From assembly GCF_004217045.1 (NCBI RefSeq), contig NZ_SGXM01000001.1, forward strand, positions 124,001 to 188,000: DNA of 64,000 nt. Direction: 5' to 3'. Made by a program: the position numbers and the translations under genes. The notes below the pieces were generated by a model that ran no database searches, was not told the DNA's origin, and saw only the letters and a program-made list of their open reading frames with translations. Below are positions 52,396 to 62,095 of this stretch, one piece after another. This DNA is from Cupriavidus agavae (GTDB lineage: Bacteria > Pseudomonadota > Gammaproteobacteria > Burkholderiales > Burkholderiaceae). Positions within the stretch are counted from its first letter, which is position 1; the number at the start of each line of letters is the position of its first letter.

Positions 52396-53814
52396 TCAGC
52401 GCGCCGCGCTGAAGATTTTGCCCGGGTTCAGGATGTGGTTCGGATCGAGCGCATCCTTGATGGCGCGCATCAGGTCCAGCGCATCCTCGCCATGCTCCTG
52501 CACGAGAAAGCCCATCTTGTGCAGCCCCACGCCATGCTCGCCGGTGCAGGTGCCGCCCATGGCCAGCGCGCGCTGCACGATGCGGCGGTTGATGTCCTCG
52601 GCCTCGGCCATTTCCCCGGGCTTGTCCGGATCGACCAGGATCGCCACGTGGAAGTTGCCGTCGCCCACGTGGCCGACGATCGGGCACGGCAGCGCCGAGG
52701 CGTTCAGGTCGTGCTCGGTCTCGGTCACGCAGTCGGCCAGGCGCGAGATCGGCACGCAGACATCGGTCGTCACCGACTTGCAGCCCGGCTTCAGCTGCAG
52801 CATGGCGAAGTAGGCGGTGTGGCGGGCGTTCCAGAGCCGCGAGCGGTCTTCGGGGCGGGTGGCCCACTCGAAGCCCTTGCCGCCGTGCTCGGCCGCGATT
52901 TCCTGGACGGTTTCGGCCTGTTCGCGCACGCCGGCCTCGGTGCCATGGAATTCGAAGAACAGGTGCGGGGTTTCGGGCAGCGTCAGGTTGTCGTGGCGGT
53001 TGATGGCGCGGATGGCCAGCGCGTCGACAAACTCCACGCGCGCCACGGGCACGCCCAGCTGGATGGTCTGGATGGTGGCGCGCACGGCGTCACCCATGCT
53101 CGGGAACGCGCAGACCGCCGCCGAAATGGCTTCGGGCTGCGGATACAGCCTGACGGTGACCTCGGTGATGATGCCCAGCGTGCCTTCGCTGCCGATGAAC
53201 AGGCGCGTCAGGTCATAGCCGGCCGACGATTTGCGCGCGTGGGTGCCGGTGCGGATGATGCGGCCGTCGGCGGTCACCACGGTCAGCGCCAGCACGTTCT
53301 CGCGCATGGTGCCGTAGCGCACGGCGTTGGTGCCCGAGGCACGCGTGGCGCACATGCCGCCCAGCGAGGCATCGGCGCCCGGATCGATCGGGAAGAACAG
53401 CCCGGTGTCCTTGATTTCCTGGTTCAGCTGCTTGCGCGTGACGCCGGGCTGCACGGTCACGGTCAGGTCCTCGGGCTGCACGGCCAGCACGCGGTTCATC
53501 TGCGAGAGGTCGACGCTGACGCCGCCGGCCACCGCCAGCAGGTGCCCTTCGAGCGACGAACCGGCGCCGTAGGCGATCAGCGGCACGGCATGGGCGTTGC
53601 AGAGCTTCGCCAGTTCGGCCACTTCCTCGGTGGAATGGGCGAAGACCACGGCGTCGGGCAGGGCGGGCGGAAACGGGGATTCGTCGCGCCCATGGTGCTC
53701 GCGCACGCCGTTGGAGGTGGAGTAGCGCTCGCCGAAGCGTTGGCTCAGGGCTTGGGACAGCTCGGACGGAAACGGACGGCGCGCCAGCGCGGCGGCGGGG
53801 GTGGGATGGTTCAT
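52396..53814 (-). CDS. dld: FAD-linked oxidase, probable D-lactate dehydrogenase (cytochrome type)
   Basis: A 472-residue flavoprotein of the VAO family. It has FAD_binding_4 (LIAYGAGSSLEGHLLAVAGG, DPGADASLGGMCATRASG, VGSEGTLGI-like FIGSEGTLGIITEV) and the C domain with VGHVGDGNFHVAILVDP and GTCTGEHGVGLHKMG, plus NHILNPGKIF. This set fits the LDHD/Dld group, which oxidises D-lactate and related 2-hydroxyacids and feeds quinone or cytochrome c. ATG 53814 was preferred to an open frame starting at 53895. Substrate is inferred. Confidence 0.85.
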   Translation of the reverse strand: MNHPTPAAALARRPFPSELSQALSQRFGERYSTSNGVREHHGRDESPFPPALPDAVVFAHSTEEVAELAKLCNAHAVPLIAYGAGSSLEGHLLAVAGGVSVDLSQMNRVLAVQPEDLTVTVQPGVTRKQLNQEIKDTGLFFPIDPGADASLGGMCATRASGTNAVRYGTMRENVLALTVVTADGRIIRTGTHARKSSAGYDLTRLFIGSEGTLGIITEVTVRLYPQPEAISAAVCAFPSMGDAVRATIQTIQLGVPVARVEFVDALAIRAINRHDNLTLPETPHLFFEFHGTEAGVREQAETVQEIAAEHGGKGFEWATRPEDRSRLWNARHTAYFAMLQLKPGCKSVTTDVCVPISRLADCVTETEHDLNASALPCPIVGHVGDGNFHVAILVDPDKPGEMAEAEDINRRIVQRALAMGGTCTGEHGVGLHKMGFLVQEHGEDALDLMRAIKDALDPNHILNPGKIFSAAR

Positions 53815-54000
53815 GCGGGTCTCCGGCGGGGCCGTTCGGCTCTGTATGCAAAGGAATGCCGCTATTCTACGACTCCCCCTTGCCGTTGGCGTCACCCGGC
53901 AGGCCGGCTTTTTGCGGCCGGCGGCCGATCAGCGGCCATTCGGGGCCGAAGCACGCCATAATTGCGCCAATTTCAAGACAACGACACCAAGGAGACCGGC

Positions 54001-54558
54001 ATGGGCAACCGCCTGTCGAAGATAGCCACGCGCACCGGCGACGCCGGCACCACGGGCCTGGGCGATGGCAGCCGCGTGGGCAAGAACAGCCTGCGCATTG
54101 CCGCCATCGGCGACGTGGACGAGCTGAACTGCCATATCGGCCTGCTGCTGACAGAAACTGACCTGCCGCCGGACGTGCGCGGCGCGCTGCTCCATATCCA
54201 GCACGACCTGTTCGACCTGGGCGGCGAACTGTCGATCCCCGGCTACACGCTGCTCCAGGCGCCCCAGGTGGCGCAGCTCGACGACTGGCTCGAACACTAC
54301 AATGCCGCGCTGCCCCGGCTGGCCGAGTTCATCCTGCCCGGCGGCAGCCGCGCGGCCGCCCAGGCTCACGTCTGCCGCACCGTCTGCCGCCGCGCCGAGC
54401 GCGCGCTGGTGGACCTGGGCGCCGCCGAGCCGCTCAACGAGGCCCCGCGCCAGTATCTGAACCGCCTTTCGGACCTGATGTTCGTGCTGGCCCGCGTGCT
54501 GAACCGCGCCGGCGGCGGCACCGACGTCCTGTGGCAGCGCGAGCGCAAGGATAAGTAA
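54001..54558 (+). CDS. Cob(I)alamin adenosyltransferase (PduO type)
   Basis: A 185-residue ATP:corrinoid adenosyltransferase that makes coenzyme B12 from cob(I)alamin. It begins KIATRTGDAGTTGLGDGSRV, the ATP-binding signature of the PduO/MMAB type, and has FILPGGSRAAAQAHVCRTVCRRAER and LNRLSDLMFVLARVLNR. ATG 54001 has a GGAG site. It lies before dnaK, separated by a heat-shock promoter region, so the two are probably not co-regulated. Confidence 0.95.
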   Translation: MGNRLSKIATRTGDAGTTGLGDGSRVGKNSLRIAAIGDVDELNCHIGLLLTETDLPPDVRGALLHIQHDLFDLGGELSIPGYTLLQAPQVAQLDDWLEHYNAALPRLAEFILPGGSRAAAQAHVCRTVCRRAERALVDLGAAEPLNEAPRQYLNRLSDLMFVLARVLNRAGGGTDVLWQRERKDK

Positions 54559-54646
54559 CGTATAAGCTACTTTTTGAGCTGTGGCAAGGCCGGGGCACGG
54601 CCGGGACCCCAAGCCGAGAAAATTACTCGGATTTGCGGATTACACC

Positions 54647-54674
54647 CTTGAAATGGCCCCGACCGGCCACATTT
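54647..54674 (+). promoter_or_regulatory. Sigma-32 (heat-shock) type promoter of dnaK
   Basis: CTTGAAA at 54647 and CCACATTT at 54667 are 13 bp apart, close to the sigma-32 consensus CTTGAAA-N11-15-CCCCATNT. It lies about 60 bp upstream of the dnaK start in a 175-bp gap. Confidence 0.75.
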
Positions 54675-54733
54675 CGCACTCAGGTTGAATTGCTGCCCCT
54701 GCTGAGAGACAGGGCTCAATAGGAGAGAACACT

Positions 54734-56680
54734 ATGGGTAAGATCATCGGTATCGACCTCGGTACCACAAACAGCTGCGTGGCCATTCTGGAAGGCAACA
54801 CCCCGAAGGTCATCGAGAACGCCGAAGGCACGCGCACCACCCCGTCGATCATCGCCTACATGGAAGATGGCGAGATCCTGGTCGGCGCGCCCGCCAAGCG
54901 GCAGGCCGTGACCAATCCGCGCAACACGCTCTATGCCGTGAAGCGCCTGATCGGCCGCAAGTTCGAAGAGAAGGAAGTCCAGAAGGACATCGGCCTGATG
55001 CCGTACGCCATCGTCAAGGCCGACAACGGCGACGCATGGGTAGGCGCGCGTGACCAGAAGCTGGCCCCGCCGCAGGTGTCCGCCGAAGTGCTGCGCAAGA
55101 TGAAGAAGACCGCCGAGGACTACCTGGGCGAGCCGGTGACCGAGGCCGTGATCACGGTGCCGGCGTACTTCAACGACTCGCAGCGCCAGGCAACCAAGGA
55201 CGCCGGCCGCATCGCCGGCCTGGAAGTCAAGCGGATCATCAACGAGCCGACGGCCGCCGCGCTGGCGTTCGGCCTGGACAAGAACGAGAAGGGCGACCGC
55301 AAGATCGCCGTGTATGACCTCGGCGGCGGTACGTTCGACATCTCGATCATCGAGATCGCGGACGTGGACGGCGAGAAGCAGTTCGAAGTGCTGTCGACCA
55401 ACGGCGATACGTTCCTGGGCGGCGAAGATTTCGACCAGCGCATCATCGACTACATCATCGGCGAGTTCAAGAAGGAACAGGGCGTCGACCTGTCGAAGGA
55501 CGTGCTGGCCCTGCAGCGCCTGAAGGAAGCCGCTGAAAAGGCCAAGATCGAACTGTCGAGCGCCCAGCAGACCGAGATCAACCTGCCGTACATCACGGCC
55601 GACGCCTCGGGTCCGAAGCACTTGAACCTGAAGATGACGCGCGCCAAGCTCGAATCGCTGGTGGAAGAGCTGATCACGCGCACGATCGAACCGTGCCGCA
55701 CCGCGATCAAGGACGCCGGCGTCAAGGTCAGCGACATCGACGACGTGATCCTGGTGGGCGGCATGACCCGCATGCCCAAGGTTCAGGAGCAGGTGCGCGA
55801 CTTCTTCGGCAAGGAAGCCCGCAAGGACGTGAACCCCGATGAAGCCGTGGCCGTGGGTGCCGCGATCCAGGGCTCGGTGCTGTCGGGCGACCGTACCGAC
55901 GTGCTGCTGCTGGACGTGACGCCGCTGTCGCTGGGCATCGAGACGCTCGGCGGCGTGATGACGAAGATGATCAGCAAGAACACGACCATCCCGACCAAGC
56001 ACGCCCAGGTGTTCTCGACCGCCGACGACAACCAGCCGGCCGTGACGATCAAGGTGTTCCAGGGCGAGCGCGAGATGGCCAGCGGTAACAAGCTGCTGGG
56101 CGAGTTCAACCTGGAAGGCATTCCGCCGTCGCCGCGCGGCACGCCGCAGATCGAGGTCTCGTTCGACATCGACGCCAACGGCATCCTGCACGTGGGCGCC
56201 AAGGACAAGGCCACCGGCAAGGAAAACCGCATCACGATCAAGGCGAACTCGGGGCTGTCGGAAGACGAGATCCAGCGCATGGTCAAGGACGCCGAGGCCA
56301 ACGCCGAGGAAGACAAGAAGGCCCGCGAGCTGGCTGACGCCCGCAACCAGGCCGATGCGCTGATCCACTCGACCCGCAAGGCGCTGACCGAGCATGGCGA
56401 CAAGCTCGAAGCCGGCGAGAAGGAAAAGATCGAGGCTGCGGTCAAGGAACTGGAAGACGCCGCACGCGGTGGCGACAAGACCGAGATCGATGCCAAGGTT
56501 GCCGCGCTGTCGGAAGTCAGCCAGAAGCTGGGCGAGAAGATCTACGCCGACATGCAGGCCCAGGCTGGCGAAGCCGGTGCCGCGGGCGCGGCCGGTGCAG
56601 CCGGCGGCCAGCAGCAGGCCCAGCCGCAGGACGACAACGTCGTGGATGCCGAGTTCAAGGAAGTCAACGACAAGAAGTAA
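54734..56680 (+). CDS. dnaK: Molecular chaperone DnaK (Hsp70)
   Basis: DnaK binds exposed hydrophobic peptides in an ATP-driven cycle with DnaJ and GrpE. The 648-residue protein starts with the ATPase signature [19 protein letters not shown] and has [28 protein letters not shown], and the peptide-binding domain ([19 protein letters not shown]). The C-terminal lid ends in [12 protein letters not shown], typical of bacterial DnaK. A sigma-32-type promoter precedes it. grpE is not directly upstream. Confidence 0.98.
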   Translation: MGKIIGIDLGTTNSCVAILEGNTPKVIENAEGTRTTPSIIAYMEDGEILVGAPAKRQAVTNPRNTLYAVKRLIGRKFEEKEVQKDIGLMPYAIVKADNGDAWVGARDQKLAPPQVSAEVLRKMKKTAEDYLGEPVTEAVITVPAYFNDSQRQATKDAGRIAGLEVKRIINEPTAAALAFGLDKNEKGDRKIAVYDLGGGTFDISIIEIADVDGEKQFEVLSTNGDTFLGGEDFDQRIIDYIIGEFKKEQGVDLSKDVLALQRLKEAAEKAKIELSSAQQTEINLPYITADASGPKHLNLKMTRAKLESLVEELITRTIEPCRTAIKDAGVKVSDIDDVILVGGMTRMPKVQEQVRDFFGKEARKDVNPDEAVAVGAAIQGSVLSGDRTDVLLLDVTPLSLGIETLGGVMTKMISKNTTIPTKHAQVFSTADDNQPAVTIKVFQGEREMASGNKLLGEFNLEGIPPSPRGTPQIEVSFDIDANGILHVGAKDKATGKENRITIKANSGLSEDEIQRMVKDAEANAEEDKKARELADARNQADALIHSTRKALTEHGDKLEAGEKEKIEAAVKELEDAARGGDKTEIDAKVAALSEVSQKLGEKIYADMQAQAGEAGAAGAAGAAGGQQQAQPQDDNVVDAEFKEVNDKK

Positions 56681-56739
56681 GCGGGACGGGGGCGGCGGCG
56701 CGGGTGATGCCGGCGCCGCCGCCCGTTCCCGACGCCGGG

Positions 56740-56796
56740 CGACGGTGGTCTGACTTGCGGTGAAAACCACGGTCGGACACCGCGCTCGGCTTTTTT
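56740..56796 (+). other. Stem-loop in the dnaK-dnaJ intergenic region
   Basis: An 11-bp stem with one bulge (arms starting CGGTGG and ending ACACCG) and a loop of about 17 nt is followed by six T eight bases later. It may lower readthrough from dnaK into dnaJ. Confidence 0.45.
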
Positions 56797-56853
56797 GCTT
56801 ATCGCGCGGCGGGTGTTTTCAGGGCCCGCCGGGCTTATCAGGTATGAGCCACC

Positions 56854-57990
56854 ATGGCAAAACGTGACTACTACGAAGTGCTCGGGGTAGGCAAGAACGC
56901 GAGCGACGACGAGATCAAGAAGGTTTATCGCAAGCTCGCGATGAAGTACCACCCGGACCGCAATCCGGACAACAAGGAAGCCGAGGAGAAATTCAAGGAG
57001 GTCAAGGAGGCCTACGAGATGCTCTCCGACCCCGAGAAGAAGGCGGCCTACGACCAGTACGGCCACGCCGGCGTGGACCCGAACATGGCCGGCGGCTTCG
57101 GCGCGGGCGGTTTCGGCAACGGCGGCTTCGCCGAGGCGTTCGGCGACATCTTCGGCGATATCTTCGGCCAGCAGGCCGGCGGCCGCCGTGGCAATGGCCC
57201 GCAGGCGTATCGCGGCGCCGACCTGCGCTACAGCATGGAAATCTCGCTGGAGCAGGCCGCGCACGGCCACGAGGCGCAGATCCGCGTGCCGCACTGGGAC
57301 GACTGCGAACACTGCCACGGCAACGGCGCCGAGCCGGGTTCGTCGGTGGAAACCTGCCCGACCTGTAACGGCGTGGGCCAGGTGCGCGTGTCGCAGGGCT
57401 TCTTCACGATGCAGCAGACCTGCCCGAAGTGCCACGGCAGCGGCAAGTTCATCCCGAAGCCGTGTACCAAGTGCCATGGCCAGGGCAAGCTGAAGTCGCA
57501 GAAGACGCTCGAAGTGAAGATCCCGGCCGGGATCGACGAGGGCATGCGCATCCGCTCGTCGGGCAACGGCGAGCCGGGCATCAACGGCGGCCCGCCGGGC
57601 GACCTGTACGTCGAAGTGCACATCAAGCAGCACGAGGTGTTCGAGCGCGATGGCGACGACCTGCACTGCCAGATGCCGATCTCGTTCGCCGTAGCGGCGC
57701 TTGGCGGCGACATCGAGGTGCCGACGCTGAACGGCCGCGTCAGCTTCCCGGTGCCCGAAGGCACCCAGGCCGGCAAGACGTTCCGCCTGCGCGGCAAGGG
57801 CATCAAGGGCGTGCGCTCGGGCTACCCCGGCGACCTCTACGTGCATGTGAACGTGGAGACGCCGGTCAAGCTGACCGACGCCCAGAAGGAACTGCTGCGC
57901 CAGTTCGACCGTTCGGTTCACGAGGGCGGCTCGCGCCACAGCCCGCAGGAACAGTCGTGGTTGGATAAGGTGAAGGGGTTCTTCAGCTGA
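56854..57990 (+). CDS. dnaJ: Chaperone protein DnaJ (Hsp40)
   Basis: DnaJ brings substrates to DnaK and stimulates its ATPase. The 378-residue protein has the J domain with HPD at residues 33-35, a Gly/Phe-rich stretch ([15 protein letters not shown]), four zinc motifs ([32 protein letters not shown]) and a C-terminal substrate domain. It is 173 bp after dnaK, the standard pair. Confidence 0.97.
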   Translation: MAKRDYYEVLGVGKNASDDEIKKVYRKLAMKYHPDRNPDNKEAEEKFKEVKEAYEMLSDPEKKAAYDQYGHAGVDPNMAGGFGAGGFGNGGFAEAFGDIFGDIFGQQAGGRRGNGPQAYRGADLRYSMEISLEQAAHGHEAQIRVPHWDDCEHCHGNGAEPGSSVETCPTCNGVGQVRVSQGFFTMQQTCPKCHGSGKFIPKPCTKCHGQGKLKSQKTLEVKIPAGIDEGMRIRSSGNGEPGINGGPPGDLYVEVHIKQHEVFERDGDDLHCQMPISFAVAALGGDIEVPTLNGRVSFPVPEGTQAGKTFRLRGKGIKGVRSGYPGDLYVHVNVETPVKLTDAQKELLRQFDRSVHEGGSRHSPQEQSWLDKVKGFFS

Positions 57991-58012
57991 TCGCGCACTG
58001 CCGCGAACGATG

Positions 58013-58047
58013 AAACCGGCTACGTGACAAACGTGGCCGGTTTTTTT
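58013..58047 (+). terminator. Terminator of dnaJ
   Basis: Stem AAACCGGC..ACGT/ACGT..GCCGGTTT with one mismatch and loop GACAA is followed by seven T. The T run directly abuts an ATG (58048) of the next frame, which is one reason for placing the pabBC start further on. Confidence 0.9.
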
Positions 58048-58104
58048 ATGTATTGTGGGTGCTGGACAGGCCAGCGATTCAATCACCGATCACGCTCGAA
58101 CCCG

Positions 58105-59955
58105 TTGCAAACCACCCCCTTCGTCCTCCTGGACGACGCCCACGCCCCCGGCGTCGCCGCCTCGCGCCTCTACACCGGCTTCGTCCGCGAGGACCGCGTG
58201 CCGCCCGGTGCCGACACCGCCACACTCGATATCCTGCTCGAAGCAGGCTGGCGTGCCGGTCTCCATGTCACGCTCTTCGCCCCGTACGAATTTGGCGGCG
58301 CGCTGGTCGGCGCCCCGGTACGTGTCGATGACGCACTGCCGTTCCATGACGGCGCGCTGCGCCTGCTCTGGTTCCGCGACCTGGCGATGCTCGACGCTGG
58401 CCAGGCGGCCCAGTGGATCGACGAACGCGCCGCCTCCGGCCCCGCCGGTGCGCTCGGCGTCTCGGGCAACCTGACGCCGGAGCAGTACGCGGCAGCCATC
58501 GCCCGCATCCATGCCTGGATCGAGGCTGGCGACACCTATCAGGTCAATTTCACGCAGCGCCTCGGATTCGAAGTTTTTGGCGATCCGGTGACGTTCTACG
58601 CCGCGCTGCGTGCCGCCCAGCCGGTGCCCTTCGGTGTGCTGGCGTCTCTGCCGGGCGACCAATGGGTGCTCTCGCTGTCACCCGAACTGTTCGTCGCCCA
58701 CGATGGCACCGGGCGGCTCGTGGCACGCCCGATGAAAGGCACGGCGCCGCGCTCGGGCGATGCGCAGCAGGATGCCCGTGCCGCCGCCGCGCTGGCTGCC
58801 GATGCCAAGAACCGCGCCGAAAACGTGATGATCGTCGACCTGCTGCGCAACGACCTCGGCCGCATCGCCGTGCCGGGCAGCGTGGCGGTGCCGGACCGCT
58901 TCGTGGTGGAACCGTTCGGCCGCGTGCTGCAGATGACCTCCACGGTCACCGCCTCGGCAAGGCCAGACACGACGTTCGGCGAACTGATGCATGCACTGTT
59001 CCCGTGCGGCTCGATCACGGGCGCGCCGAAGCGCCGCACGATGCAGCTCATCGCCGAGCTGGAATCTTCGCCGCGCGGCCTCTACACCGGCTCGATCGGC
59101 TGGCTCGACGCCCCGGCGCAGGGGGCGCCGCTGGGCGCCTTGGGCATGTCCGTGGCGATCCGCACGCTGGTGCTGGGCGCCACCGGGCCGGACGGTCTGC
59201 GGCCCGCCGAAATGGGCGTGGGCGGCGGCATCGTCCATGACAGCGTGGCCACCGACGAATTCGCAGAGTGCGGCTGGAAAGCCCGCTTCCTGACCTTGCA
59301 CGACCCCGGATTCACGCTGTTCGAGACCATGCGCGCCCAGCGTGGCGGCGTGCAGTACGTCGAGCGTCACTTGCGGCGCATTGCGGCATCGGCGGCGGCA
59401 TTCGGGTTTGCCTTCGATCCGGAAGCCGCCCGCGCCGCGCTGCAGGCCGAAGCGGCGCGCCTCGGCGACGGTAACTGGCGGCTGCGCATGAGCGTCGACA
59501 AGCGCGGCACGCTGGCCTTCGCCCACGGCGCGCTGGTGCCGCTGGCCGAGGCCGTAGTCAGCGTGGAATTGGCGGAATTACGACTCCCCGTGGCCGATGC
59601 GCTGCGTCGCCACAAGATCAGCGCCCGCGCCACGTACGACGCCGGCTGGCAGGCCGCCGAGCGCCGGGGCGCCTTCGACGCGCTGTTCTTCAACACGCGC
59701 GACGAACTGCTCGAAGGCGGCCGCACGTCGGTCTTCGTCAAGGTGGATGGGCGCTGGCTGACGCCGCCCTTGTCGGCGGACATCCTGCCCGGGGTGATGC
59801 GAGCGGTGGTGCTGGAGGAGGGCGATGCACGGATCGATGGCCCCGTGGCCGAGGCAACGATCACGCGGGAGATGGTGCTGCGTGCCGATCAGGTGGTGGT
59901 GGTGAATGCGTTGCGAGGGGTGATGCGGGCGGCAGTGCGTCAGGCATCCCGCTAA
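58105..59955 (+). CDS. pabB: Fused aminodeoxychorismate synthase component I / aminodeoxychorismate lyase (PabB-PabC)
   Basis: The protein joins the enzyme that makes 4-amino-4-deoxychorismate to the lyase that releases 4-aminobenzoate, for folate. From TTG 58105 it has 616 residues. The N-terminal ~430 are chorismate-binding: YQVNFTQRL, RPMKGTAPRSG with K211 (the lysine that marks PabB over TrpE), AENVMIVDLLRNDLGRI, FPCGSITGAPKRR. The C-terminal part is a class IV PLP lyase (FTLFETMRAQ, probable PLP lysine in RHKISARATYD, EGGRTSVFV). ATG 58048 is an alternative start but touches the dnaJ terminator. The amidotransferase PabA is not here. Confidence 0.9.
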   Translation: MQTTPFVLLDDAHAPGVAASRLYTGFVREDRVPPGADTATLDILLEAGWRAGLHVTLFAPYEFGGALVGAPVRVDDALPFHDGALRLLWFRDLAMLDAGQAAQWIDERAASGPAGALGVSGNLTPEQYAAAIARIHAWIEAGDTYQVNFTQRLGFEVFGDPVTFYAALRAAQPVPFGVLASLPGDQWVLSLSPELFVAHDGTGRLVARPMKGTAPRSGDAQQDARAAAALAADAKNRAENVMIVDLLRNDLGRIAVPGSVAVPDRFVVEPFGRVLQMTSTVTASARPDTTFGELMHALFPCGSITGAPKRRTMQLIAELESSPRGLYTGSIGWLDAPAQGAPLGALGMSVAIRTLVLGATGPDGLRPAEMGVGGGIVHDSVATDEFAECGWKARFLTLHDPGFTLFETMRAQRGGVQYVERHLRRIAASAAAFGFAFDPEAARAALQAEAARLGDGNWRLRMSVDKRGTLAFAHGALVPLAEAVVSVELAELRLPVADALRRHKISARATYDAGWQAAERRGAFDALFFNTRDELLEGGRTSVFVKVDGRWLTPPLSADILPGVMRAVVLEEGDARIDGPVAEATITREMVLRADQVVVVNALRGVMRAAVRQASR

Positions 59956-59958
59956 CTT

Positions 59959-59990
59959 GCTTCCCTCTCCCGCAGGCGGGAGAGGGAAGC
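59959..59990. terminator. Long CTCTCCCGC-type palindrome between pabBC and panB
   Basis: Perfect 15-bp inverted repeat GCTTCCCTCTCCCGC/GCGGGAGAGGGAAGC with a 2-nt spacer lies between two convergent genes, 3 bp after the pabBC stop. The T run is absent, so its role as terminator is inferred from position. Confidence 0.7.
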
Positions 59991-60013
59991 CAACCAGCGG
60001 GACATGGATGCCC

Positions 60014-60835
60014 TCACGCCGCAAACGTATGCTCCACCGCCGGGAAACTGCCATCCTTCACCGCCGCCACATACGCGCGCACCGCCGCCTCGATTGACGG
60101 CTGCCCATCCATGAAGTTGCGGACGAACTTGGCCTTGCGGCCCGGGTAGATGTTCAGCATGTCCTGCAGCACCAGCACCTGGCCCGTGCAGTCGACACCC
60201 GCGCCAATGCCGATCGTCGGCACGGTCAGCAGTTCGGTCACTTCGCCGGCCACCTTGGCGGGCACCGCTTCCATCAGCACCACCTGGGCGCCGGCCTGCT
60301 GCAGCGCCAGCGCGTCGCGCCTGAGCTGGGCGGCGCCGGCCTCGGTCTTGCCCTGCACCTTGAAGCCGCCGAAGGCGTGCACCGACTGCGGCGTCAGGCC
60401 GATGTGGGCGCACACCGGAATGCTGCGCTCGACCAGGAATTTCACGATCGGCGCGGCCCACTCGCCGCCTTCGATCTTCACCATCTGCGCGCCGGCGCGC
60501 ATCAGGGCGGCGGCGCTTTCGAACGCCGCTTCGGGCGTCGGGTAGGTGCCGAACGGCAGGTCCGACACCAGCAGCGCGGTCTGGTTGCCGCGTGCCGCGC
60601 ATTCGGTGTGGTAGACCATGTGCGCGAGCGTCACGGGCAGCGTGGTCTGCTGGCCCTGCATCACGTTGCCGAGTGAATCGCCCACCAGGATCATCTCCAC
60701 GCCGCAGTAGTCCAGCAGCGCGGCGAAGCTCGAGTCGTACGCGGTCAGCATGACGATCTTTTCACCCGCGTCGCGCATGGCCTGCAGCTTCGGGATGGTG
60801 ATGGTCTTGCGGGAGGGTTCGAGGAGGTAGCTCAT
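60014..60835 (-). CDS. panB: 3-methyl-2-oxobutanoate hydroxymethyltransferase
   Basis: PanB makes ketopantoate, the first step to pantothenate and coenzyme A. The 273-residue protein contains the metal site [18 protein letters not shown] (D53), [29 protein letters not shown] and [18 protein letters not shown]. panC is not in the window. It is the last gene of the minus-strand run pcnB-folK-dgk-panB, 95 bp after the kinase-like gene. Confidence 0.96.
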   Translation of the reverse strand: MSYLLEPSRKTITIPKLQAMRDAGEKIVMLTAYDSSFAALLDYCGVEMILVGDSLGNVMQGQQTTLPVTLAHMVYHTECAARGNQTALLVSDLPFGTYPTPEAAFESAAALMRAGAQMVKIEGGEWAAPIVKFLVERSIPVCAHIGLTPQSVHAFGGFKVQGKTEAGAAQLRRDALALQQAGAQVVLMEAVPAKVAGEVTELLTVPTIGIGAGVDCTGQVLVLQDMLNIYPGRKAKFVRNFMDGQPSIEAAVRAYVAAVKDGSFPAVEHTFAA

Positions 60836-60930
60836 GGCAGTGCCCGTAGGAGTGGCGGCCGCGTTGTGCGCCGGCTGCGCGCAGGCATGCCGGCGGGGGC
60901 CGTTGTCGTTATGGTAGGCGCAGCGACAAC

Positions 60931-61572
60931 TCAGGTCGCGGCGAGATTCAGGAAGGCGCGGCGGCCTCGCATGGTCTCGATGCGCGACAACAGTGTACGG
61001 AAATCGCCGTCGTTGTCCACCGGATTGAAGTGCGCGGTGTCGACGATCATGACAGGCGCGTCATCATAGGTGTGGAACATCTCGCCGTAGGCTTCCGTGA
61101 GGCGCTGCAGGTACTGTTCCTCGATGCCGGTTTCGCCTGGCAGGCCCCGGCGCGCGATGCGCTCGCGCAGCAGCGACGGCGTGGCCTGCAGCATGATGAC
61201 CAGGTCCACACGCTGGGCAGGCACCTGCAGCCGCGCCGCCAGCGCGTCGTAGAGCGCCAGTTCGTCGGCCTCGAGCGTCAGCGACGCGTAGAGCCGGTCC
61301 CGCGCGAACAGGAAATTGGAGATCATGCGATGGCCGGCGAGCATCGCCGCGTGCCATTGCTGAAGCTGGGTGGCGCGCTGGTTCAGGCAGGCCAGCTGCA
61401 TGGCCAGCGCGTAGCGTTGCGGTTCGCGGTAGTAGCGTTCGAGGAAGGGGTTGTGGCGCGCGCCGTCAGGCAGTTCGCCGGCCCGCAGGGCCTGGGCCAG
61501 CCGCTGGGCCAGCGCCGCCTTGCCCGATCCGAGCGGGCCTTCCACGACGATGCGGCGCAGATGGTCGAGCAT
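60931..61572 (-). CDS. Deoxynucleoside kinase-like protein with altered Walker A
   Basis: A 213-residue protein of the deoxynucleoside kinase (Dgk/dCK) family. It begins with a P-loop [17 protein letters not shown], but the usual Ser/Thr after the lysine (K18) is alanine (A19). The family [12 protein letters not shown] (DR motif) and [22 protein letters not shown] (LID with arginines) are kept. Catalytic activity is therefore open to doubt: loss of the hydroxyl would weaken magnesium binding. It lies 3 bp after folK and before panB. The native substrate cannot be named. Confidence 0.82.
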   Translation of the reverse strand: MLDHLRRIVVEGPLGSGKAALAQRLAQALRAGELPDGARHNPFLERYYREPQRYALAMQLACLNQRATQLQQWHAAMLAGHRMISNFLFARDRLYASLTLEADELALYDALAARLQVPAQRVDLVIMLQATPSLLRERIARRGLPGETGIEEQYLQRLTEAYGEMFHTYDDAPVMIVDTAHFNPVDNDGDFRTLLSRIETMRGRRAFLNLAAT

Positions 61573-61575
61573 GGC

Positions 61576-62094
61576 TCAGCCCCCCGTGCCGCCTTCCTGC
61601 AGCCGCGTGCACTTGCATGAGGAAATCTTCTCGATGCGCTGATTGCTGACGCCTGCCAGGTAATCGGCGGCGCGCCCGTGGCCCGGGATCTCGACGTTGG
61701 GGTCGAGTTCGAGCAGCGGCACCAGCACGAACGCGCGTTCGGTGATGCGCGGATGCGGCACGGTCAGCGCCTCGGAAGCCATCGTGCCGTCGCCGAACAG
61801 CAGCAGGTCGAGGTCCAGCGTGCGCGGCGCGTTGCGAAAAGGGCGCTCGCGGCCGAACTGGTCCTCGATGTGGTGGCAGATGCGCAGCAGCTGCGGCGCC
61901 GTGAACGTGGTCTCGACCTTGATCACGGCGTTGAAATAGTCGCTGCCCGTGGCATCGACCGGTGCGGTGCGATAGAACGAGGACCGGGCGGCCACCGTGA
62001 TCCCGACCTGCTGGGCCAGGCATACGATGGCGTCTTTCAGCGCCTGGCGCGCGTCACCCATGTTGGCGCCAATGCCGATGAAGGCAAGCGTCAT
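61576..62094 (-). CDS. folK: 2-amino-4-hydroxy-6-hydroxymethyldihydropteridine diphosphokinase
   Basis: FolK transfers pyrophosphate from ATP to the pterin in folate synthesis. The 172-residue protein has AFIGIGANMGDARQAL at the start and the signature RPFRNAPRTLDLDLLLFGD, then the VPHPRITERAFVLVPL end. Its start lies one base from the pcnB stop, so translation is likely coupled. The pcnB-folK pair is common in proteobacteria. Confidence 0.96.
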   Translation of the reverse strand: MTLAFIGIGANMGDARQALKDAIVCLAQQVGITVAARSSFYRTAPVDATGSDYFNAVIKVETTFTAPQLLRICHHIEDQFGRERPFRNAPRTLDLDLLLFGDGTMASEALTVPHPRITERAFVLVPLLELDPNVEIPGHGRAADYLAGVSNQRIEKISSCKCTRLQEGGTGG

Positions 62095-62095
62095 G

